The translations under genes and the position numbers were made by a program. Positions 58,096 to 64,000 of a stretch of DNA of 64,000 bases are shown here, one piece after another; the stretch's first letter is position 1; the number at the start of each line of letters is the position of its first letter. The notes below the pieces were generated by a model that was not told where the DNA came from, did no database searches, and saw only the letters and a list, made by a program, of their open reading frames with translations. Source of the stretch: Wurfbainia villosa (taxonomy: Eukaryota > Streptophyta > Magnoliopsida > Zingiberales > Zingiberaceae); the NCBI GenBank assembly GCA_025175895.1, contig CM046003.1:24945245-25009244 (forward strand), written 5' to 3'.

Positions 58096-59583
58096 ATGGT
58101 CAACATCAACATCCACCCACCGAAATTCGAAGGAGAATTCTTATGGTGGAAGAAAAGGATGGAGGTATATTTCGAAACCGATTTCGATACGATGCTAACA
58201 ATTGAAGATGGTTTCGAAGTGCCTAGGGATGAAGAAGGGAAGCTAATTGAAAAATCAAGATGGACCGAGGAGCAACGACAACAATTCAAGATAACCGTTA
58301 AGGTAACAAAAATTTTAATAAAGTTAATACCTTACGATATTTTATCCAAGCTAGGTGAATATCGAGACGCTAAGGACTTATGGAACAAGTTAGTCAAGTT
58401 CCATGAAGAGCCCGCACCGGTCCATGGTGAGGAAGAAGAGGAGTGCTCATCCTCTCATGCTCAAGAAGAAGCAAGTTCATCCTCACAAGTCCATGAGGAT
58501 TCGGAAGTTAAGAAGGAATTGACATCCGAGGAAGATATGGAAGAAATAGAAGAAGCATCTACTTCCGGGAGAAGTGAAGATCAACAGGCTTCCACTACCC
58601 TAGGTAACTCAAATGCAATTTATAAAAATAAGGATCACATAATTTGCTTTGAGTATAGGGAGAAAGGACATTACAAGAGCAAATGCCCAAAATTGGCTAA
58701 GGAGAAAGCTTCGGTGCCAAAAGTTCAAGAAAAATCAAAGGATGTCGGAGTCCTCGCTAGGAAAAGCAAAGAGCACATTGTGTGCTTCAAGTGTAATCAA
58801 CGGGGACACTACCAAAGTCAATGCCCTAGGGGGAAGAAGAAAACACAAGAAGGAGCAACACAAGTAGGGAGAGCTTCCAAAACAAATCCTAAGGTATATC
58901 TTAATGCACCTTCTAGTTCTAGGGTTAAAAAGCATGCTAGAAGTTATTTGAGTACTCTTGCAATTGTTAATGAAAAGCATACTAGTAGAAATAATAGATT
59001 TTATTATTTAGGCGCTAAGCATGTAGATTTACCTAAGGATAAATCTAGAACTAGTAACTCTAGACCCATTTTATCTAGAGAGTCCATTAGGAAGGTAGAA
59101 AACCACCTAAGCATTAACCCCAAGAAGTCTAGATATATGCCTTGGAAGTGTCATTCCCAAAAGATTAATGAAAAATCAAAATTGGAAAAATTAGAATTAG
59201 AAAATCAAGCTTTGAGGTCAAGGCTTGAAAAATTGGAGAAGACCCTAGCAAAAATGACAAACTCATTTAAAGGGTCTAATGATCAAAATTTAAGACCTAG
59301 GAGACAAGAACCGTCCAAGGGCAAGAAAGATTTGGATCACAAATATAAATCTTACCATGATGTTCCATTTGATTATGGAACAATATCTAGGTCTAGGAAA
59401 ACCAAGGTTAATAGGGAAGTCATCCCTAAGGTTAACCAAGGTAGGTATCTAGTGACTAAGGTTTCAAGGAAACCTAAGGAAGCCACTAAAAAGGTTACAA
59501 GGAGAGTTAACCCTAGAGTTAACCTAGAAAAGACCCAAATGACTAAAGCTTCAAAACCAAAAAGGGTCATTAGGAAGGTCTAG
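58096..59583 (+). CDS. gag: Gag with two zinc-knuckle sites, long open frame
   Basis: The first ATG in frame (58096) gives 495 aa. The start MVNINIHPPKFEGEFLWWKK matches the other gag-only element, but the UBN2 core after KDLWNKLVKFHEE is missing and replaced by an acidic Ser/Glu stretch. Two knuckles follow: CFEYREKGHYKSKC, whose second Cys is Tyr, and the intact CFKCNQRGHYQSQC. A Lys-rich region and a coiled coil (KLEKLELENQALRSRLEKLE) come next. The stop at 59581 is due to a one-base shift; the usual end motif VPKSM is readable beyond it after a TGA (59636-59638). It is the longest open gag in the window. Confidence 0.8.
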   Translation: MVNINIHPPKFEGEFLWWKKRMEVYFETDFDTMLTIEDGFEVPRDEEGKLIEKSRWTEEQRQQFKITVKVTKILIKLIPYDILSKLGEYRDAKDLWNKLVKFHEEPAPVHGEEEEECSSSHAQEEASSSSQVHEDSEVKKELTSEEDMEEIEEASTSGRSEDQQASTTLGNSNAIYKNKDHIICFEYREKGHYKSKCPKLAKEKASVPKVQEKSKDVGVLARKSKEHIVCFKCNQRGHYQSQCPRGKKKTQEGATQVGRASKTNPKVYLNAPSSSRVKKHARSYLSTLAIVNEKHTSRNNRFYYLGAKHVDLPKDKSRTSNSRPILSRESIRKVENHLSINPKKSRYMPWKCHSQKINEKSKLEKLELENQALRSRLEKLEKTLAKMTNSFKGSNDQNLRPRRQEPSKGKKDLDHKYKSYHDVPFDYGTISRSRKTKVNREVIPKVNQGRYLVTKVSRKPKEATKKVTRRVNPRVNLEKTQMTKASKPKRVIRKV

Positions 59584-59639
59584 GGAAGTTATCCCTAGTG
59601 AATACCTTGTTAACCCAAGGAGCTCCAATAAGTATTGAG

Positions 59640-61199
59640 TTCCTAAGAGCATGATCGATTCACGCTAGATAGGTTAGGATGTGTCAACCCTAAGTGAATG
59701 GTTAGTTAACCTAACCATGATAGAGTTGACACTTTAGGATATGCCAATGTGTTTTGAGAAGTTTGAATATTAATAAAATTGGCACGATTAGGGTTAGAGG
59801 TCTTAGTGTGTCATTTTGGGTTTTGACACACTTGGTAGAGTTGGTTAATATGACAAAATAAACTTAATTCTATCAAATGACAACTAATATTAAAATCTAG
59901 GTATTCCTATACCTTTACCTTTTAATTGCCATGCTTTGATTGCCATTACCATGTCATGATTTATACTTAGGAATGTCATGTTATGCTTAAGTTAGAATCA
60001 CATGCCATGACATCATGCTTATTTATGTATCATCTATGCCATAATTATTATTCATGCATTAATTAAAATTGAATTAAGGACAATGACATGATTTGAAGTC
60101 TCATGTATAAAGGAATCAAATAGAGTTGCCTAGCATATGCATGAGACTCTAAATGAACAAAACACACATCTCACAAGAACACTTAACTTGTTTGTGCTTC
60201 ATACACTTAGATACAAGTGAGATGTTAGGAAAAGGAATTAAGGTTTTTAAAATCATTTCAAAACCATTTTGAAAAACCTTGATGAAGTCTATCTTTTGAT
60301 AGCAATCACCATTGAATGAGGTGATACAAAGTAGGGTTAAACATTAAAAATTTCAATAGTTTTGAACTTTGTGTTAATCTCACTATTTTATGGGTATTTT
60401 ATTTTTCTAACTATTTTTCACTCTTAATGTGTGTTATAAGTAATATACGTATGAATTTTCAATATTTTTTAAAATATGTATTTTTACTTATGAATTTTCA
60501 AAATTCAGTTCTGAAGTCTGATTTCTGCACAATGAAGAAATCAGTTGACTACCATAGATGACAGTCGACTGGCATCAACGGCAGTCGACTGGTGATTGTA
60601 AGAGTCGACTGCTAGTGTTGATTTAGAGTATACAAGGTTTGTTAGGCCCATGTTTAGCTATTTTTTGGTTCCCTAGCTGCTCCTAATCCTAGGATATGCT
60701 TTGGAGATCATTAGAAGGGTGAAAATCTATTGAAAATAGATTAGGAGAATTGTTTAGGGTGTGTATCGAATTTTAAGGAAGGTGAAAGTTTAATGTTGAA
60801 TCTTTGCCCTTAATTTCGATTGTTTAGTGTTTCTATTGGCTTAGGGACTCTCCAAGGACATTGTTGGTGCAATGGTCAAGGGGGAGCAAGCCTTTAGGGG
60901 GAGGTTATCCATCTTGGAATGATGGATGTATTTCTCCTTATGGGAGGAGAATTAGGGGATTGTTTCTCTTAAGTGATATGAGACTTATCACTAGGAAGAG
61001 TTAAGACATCCTAAATATGTTTTTGGACCAAGGTAGAGATTGTAAGATCTCATTGGGATATGAGACATTGACACCCTTAGGGAGGACCTTTTTGATGTAT
61101 GTCAAAAGGGGGAGAAGGTATCAATTGGGGTTAGTTGGAATTCTCACAAGATGTGAGAATTGCCAATTGGGGATAATTGGTAAATTTGAGTTAGGTCAC
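59640..61199 (+). other. Non-coding tail of the second gag-only element
   Basis: AT-rich, no coding motifs. GTCGACTGG-type motifs occur at 60560-60620. Several GGGGGAG purine tracts at 60880-61111 precede the cut at 61200. Confidence 0.65.
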
Positions 61200-63452
61200 T
61201 GATAACTGCCATTTTGTTGTATTATTTTGGTCCTTAATATCACTGTTTTTTATCCTCTCGAGTGATTTATTATTGATTATTATCATGTTTTATGAGTTGG
61301 ATATATTTTTGGACGTTATTGTAAATTCTCCTAATTTTTGGACTTATATGCAAATTTTATCTTTGTTTGTAGGAGATCGAGATGAGCCACTAGACTAGAC
61401 TCAAGTTGAATCAAATATGACTTCATCTAGGACTAGAAGGATTATTTCAAACGTAATTAATCTGGACCTTTCATCAAGATCAGAAGCAGCTTAATCAAAG
61501 AGTTCAGATCTAGTCAATCCTGATCGTCCGATGAGATCTGATCGATTCTGAGCCATCTATCTAGATCTGAAGAGATCCGGTCCGTACATTTAGATCTGGA
61601 CATCTTATCCTTTCATTTAGATCTGGTCGATCATGATTTTCCATTCAGATTCAATTAGTTCCGTTCATTAGAGATCGGAGCAATCTGGACCGTCCAATGT
61701 GAAGGATCGATCTGAGCCATTAATCTGAATCTGGAGCGATCCAACCCATGCATTGTGATCTACACATCTTGTCTGTTCATACGGACCGTTGGATTTCGAT
61801 TATCCCTTCAGATGGATCAGATCCGTCCGTTTGAAATCGATTGACATACCGCTGGATCGAGCAAACCAAATGAAGCCAATTTAATTGATTAATCAAGCCC
61901 TAGCTCTAAGGAACGGCTGAGATTGAAAGGGCAATTGAATCGGACGGCTGATGTTTTTCATTTAATAAAACCTACCTTCCTAGAATCGACAGAGATCGAC
62001 AAAAATCGTCGCGCGACGGCGGTTTTCTTCCTCGCGAGTGATGCCGGCGGCTTCTTCCGCAGCCGTGTGAGCGGCGGCAGGATTGCACAGGGCTCGCCGA
62101 CGGCGAAGCAGGAAGATGTTCCTCGAGCTCCAACAGAATCGGCAGAATCACGACGGGCGACGGACGAGTCTTCTTCCTCGCGAGCGACGCGGCGGCTTCT
62201 TTCGCATCCGATCCTCGGCGGCGAATTTGCACAGGAAGCCGGCGGCGGCGACGCGCAGAAGGAGGTCTTCTTCCCCACAAGCGGCGCAACTCGAGCCGAG
62301 GCATTTTTTTCCCTTTTCACGCGCGGCAGAGTGTTTCTTCCCCACGAGCGGCAGCGATAATCCGGCAGCTTCTTCCGGCGACCTCCCTTCCGAGATCCGA
62401 CGGCAATCCCAACCGATCCTCGACGGCAGATCCAGATGCGCTGATTGCGGCAGCTGATCCGAAGCGGGGTGAGGCAGGATTCTGGTGATTCACCTTCACC
62501 GGTGTTCCACTCCATTCCGGCGACTGGGATAGGCCTTTCCACATCGCCGGAGTCACCCACCAGCTGTGCCAGATTAGGACAGTTCCATCTCCAACCGGTG
62601 AAGATTCCATTCGCTGTCCGGTGAATTCAGATCGCCAGAACAGTGTTCGCATTCCTCCGTATGTCCGTCCTCCCTGCTGCGCCGATCGGGGCAGCTTCGC
62701 ATTCACCGCCGGAATGGTTGTTCGGGTTATTGTGGCCATCGTGGGGTTACCGATTACTTATATTTGAATTCAGTCCATTTAATTGGATATTCTACTTTGT
62801 TATGTTTGTTCTATTACGGTTAATTTGTTTATTATGTTTGATCATGTTTAGGTTAGTTTTCATTTACATTCGACCAATGTACCGTATAGTGACAGTGTGG
62901 TGCCTGGTTGAATTTCTTTCGTTATTAGATTAGATTTCATTTACATTCGACCAGTTGTCGTATAGTGACAGTGCGGTGCCTGGTCGAATTGCTTCGTTTA
63001 TTGCATTTCGTTTATTGCAATTTTTAGTGACTGTTTGACTACTGTGTCGTATAGTGACAGTGCGGTACACGGTTAAATTGTTCACCTTTGTTTCGTGATC
63101 ATTGTATCGTATAGTGACAGTGCGGTGCGTGATTACTTACTTTTGCGCATTAGTTAGATTTACTTTCTGCAGATTTAATTTCTATGTCTGTTTATCAGAA
63201 TTGATTCAACATTGCATCGTATAGTGACAGTGCGGTGCAAGGTTGAATCGTTCTTGCATTAGGTTAGCTTTGAATAATTGTTTTGATAAATTGTAAAAAC
63301 CCCCAGTGTTTACTTCTGTTTAAAAACAAACATCCAACCATTAGGTTCGTTGGGAGATGACCCGAGTCAGTCCTATACTGCATTAGTGTAGTTAGGGGGT
63401 TCGGTAAATAATTTGGGAACGGTATTGCGACAGAAAATAACCCGTCATATCA
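61200..63452 (+). repeat. Athila/Tat-like 5' LTR
   Basis: It starts TGATAACTGCC and ends CGTCATATCA. 61430-61870 repeats GATCTG/GTCCGTCCATT-type words. 61970-62740 is GC- and CpG-rich, with two related halves around CTTCCTCGCGAG. 62868-63250 holds five hairpins with a common loop. Open frames on both strands in the GC-rich part are not credible genes. Confidence 0.82.
62868..63250 (+). repeat. Array of five hairpins with a conserved 13-nt loop
   Basis: TATAGTGACAGTG starts at 62885, 62961, 63050, 63110 and 63220; the first copy has a T/C change just after it. In each case the bases on both sides pair. Examples are ATTCGACCAG with CTGGTCGAAT (hairpin 2) and GATTCAAC with GTTGAATC (hairpin 5). 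Stems differ between copies but stay complementary, with some G-U pairs and bulges. A CG/CG pair closes the loop in four copies. If the RNA starts upstream in the LTR, the array lies in the leader of the element RNA. Confidence 0.88.
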
Positions 63453-63458
63453 AATTTT

Positions 63459-63476
63459 TGCACCGTTGCCGGGGAA
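63459..63476 (+). promoter_or_regulatory. Athila/Tat-like primer-binding site
   Basis: TGCACCGTTGCCGGGGAA lies 6 bases after the LTR. This type is normally TGGCGCCGTTGCCGGGGA; two bases near the start differ. Confidence 0.8.
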
Positions 63477-63593
63477 CTTTAATGGGTTCGTTTGTTTTTA
63501 AACTGTAGTAGTTTGTTTTGTTTTGTTATTTGTGTCTTTCCTATTATTTCTATCTTTTTTATCTGTTACTCATCATTGTTTTTGTTATATATC

Positions 63594-63776
63594 ATGACTA
63601 GGTGTTCAGGTGATAATCTACTTGCATTTTGCAGCAGTTTTTCTCTTCCCTCAGAGGCCCAGCCTAGGAAGGGGGTTGTTGAAGAAAAGGCTAGGGAATT
63701 CCAAGAGCTAACAGATTCCCAAGCATGCCAAGTTTTTTTTTTAGATATGTGTGTTCACGAGAAGTTGTACTCTTGA
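63594..63776 (+). CDS. Short leader ORF of the Athila/Tat-like element
   Basis: The ATG at 63594 opens 60 codons ending at TGA 63776, just after the primer-binding site. The product starts MTRCSGDNLLAFCSSFSLP and has no known motif. It may be an upstream ORF in the leader or the broken start of gag. The sequence after it to 64000 shows no recognised Gag motif. Confidence 0.3.
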   Translation: MTRCSGDNLLAFCSSFSLPSEAQPRKGVVEEKAREFQELTDSQACQVFFLDMCVHEKLYS

Positions 63777-64000
63777 TATGGAGGTATGAGATACTGTAGT
63801 TCAGTTCAGTATTTTAGACGCTAAATGGAGAATCATTATATTCTTAGCGTGGTTATAGTTGATGAGTTGAACTGCATGAACTTTATTTCTTAGTCTGTTT
63901 TTCATTTGGATATCTCTGCACCTTCTACATTTTGTTGTGATTTTAGTGATTCTGTTGATTTTGATGTTGATAATGATTTGTTGTTAGGACCTATCTGTGG

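Larger units (their letters stand above)
56631..61199 (+). mobile_element. Second gag-only element of the same family, plus strand, ends lost
   Basis: An LTR end (CCTCCAATA at 58040), primer-binding site and gag match the family of 48222-53814, in the opposite direction. No RT or integrase follows. A purine tract (AAAAGGGGGAGAAGG at 61097-61111) marks the 3' end. The 3' LTR is cut off by the gypsy LTR at 61200, and the left end is not defined. Confidence 0.75.
61200..64000 (+). mobile_element. Athila/Tat-like Ty3/gypsy element, 5' end only
   Basis: A 2253-bp LTR (61200-63452) with TGAT..ATCA ends is followed by a CACCGTTGCCGGGGA primer site, used by plant Athila and Tat elements. The body continues past the window. 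The 5 bases before it are GTCAC, the expected target duplication. Confidence 0.85.

Noticed and set aside
61923..62739. Overlapping ORFs of 95-200 aa on both strands in the Athila/Tat-like LTR
   Set aside because: All lie in a GC-rich block inside an LTR and have no motif; stops are rare there by composition.
62868..63250. CRISPR-like array (repeated 20-bp word with unequal spacers)
   Set aside because: The spacing is irregular (60-110 bp), the flanks are self-complementary and the array lies in a plant LTR. It is a hairpin array, not CRISPR.

Overview
This is flowering-plant nuclear DNA dominated by LTR retrotransposons nested inside one another. The evidence is plant-type Ty1/copia and Ty3/gypsy proteins, initiator-Met-tRNA primer-binding sites, tRNA-derived SINEs and a spliced low-copy gene with a 79-bp intron. 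GC-rich, CpG-rich element leaders beside AT-rich flanks would suit a large monocot genome, but the species cannot be named from the window.

Layout. 1-6021 is the 5' part of a minus-strand Tat-type Ty3/gypsy element whose 5' LTR (4849-6021) is followed by a SINE (6034-6259) with a 13-bp target duplication. 6855-7368 is the best host-gene candidate, a two-exon coiled-coil protein of 144 aa. 7369-10137 holds old debris, ending in a copia RNase H remnant.

10138-37747 is one large nest. A minus-strand, chromovirus-like gypsy element (called X here) is bounded by the 5-bp duplication ATTAG. It carries three separate copia insertions: copia-1 (10719-18944, plus strand, TSD TCTTC), copia-2 (20880-26197, minus strand, TSD GAACY, LTRs differing at only 2 sites) and copia-3 (28389-37573, minus strand, one LTR truncated, with an exact 1316-bp tandem duplication of its leader and LTR start). 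X has three LTR segments and a deleted integrase, so it probably descends from an LTR-sharing tandem.

37753-44253 is mostly unrecognised or degenerate, with small repeats and two weak exon-like segments. 44254-56618 is a giant fold-back structure: two arms of about 3.36 kb, built of layered tandem repeats, around a 48-bp spacer. A 12-bp direct repeat lies at its outer edges. Its right arm is split by a gag-only LTR element (48222-53814), which itself contains a second SINE (50130-50339). A second gag-only element of the same family, on the plus strand, follows at 56631-61199. From 61200 to the window end lies the 5' LTR, primer site and start of an Athila/Tat-like gypsy element. That LTR carries five hairpins with a nearly invariant 13-nt loop and different but complementary stems, the most unusual signal in the window.

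No element here looks able to move by its own proteins. Frames are broken by indels, and many stops fall where conserved tryptophans belong. The interest lies in structure: the fold-back unit, the hairpin array, the palindromes in the gag-only family, the tandem leader duplication and the nesting order.
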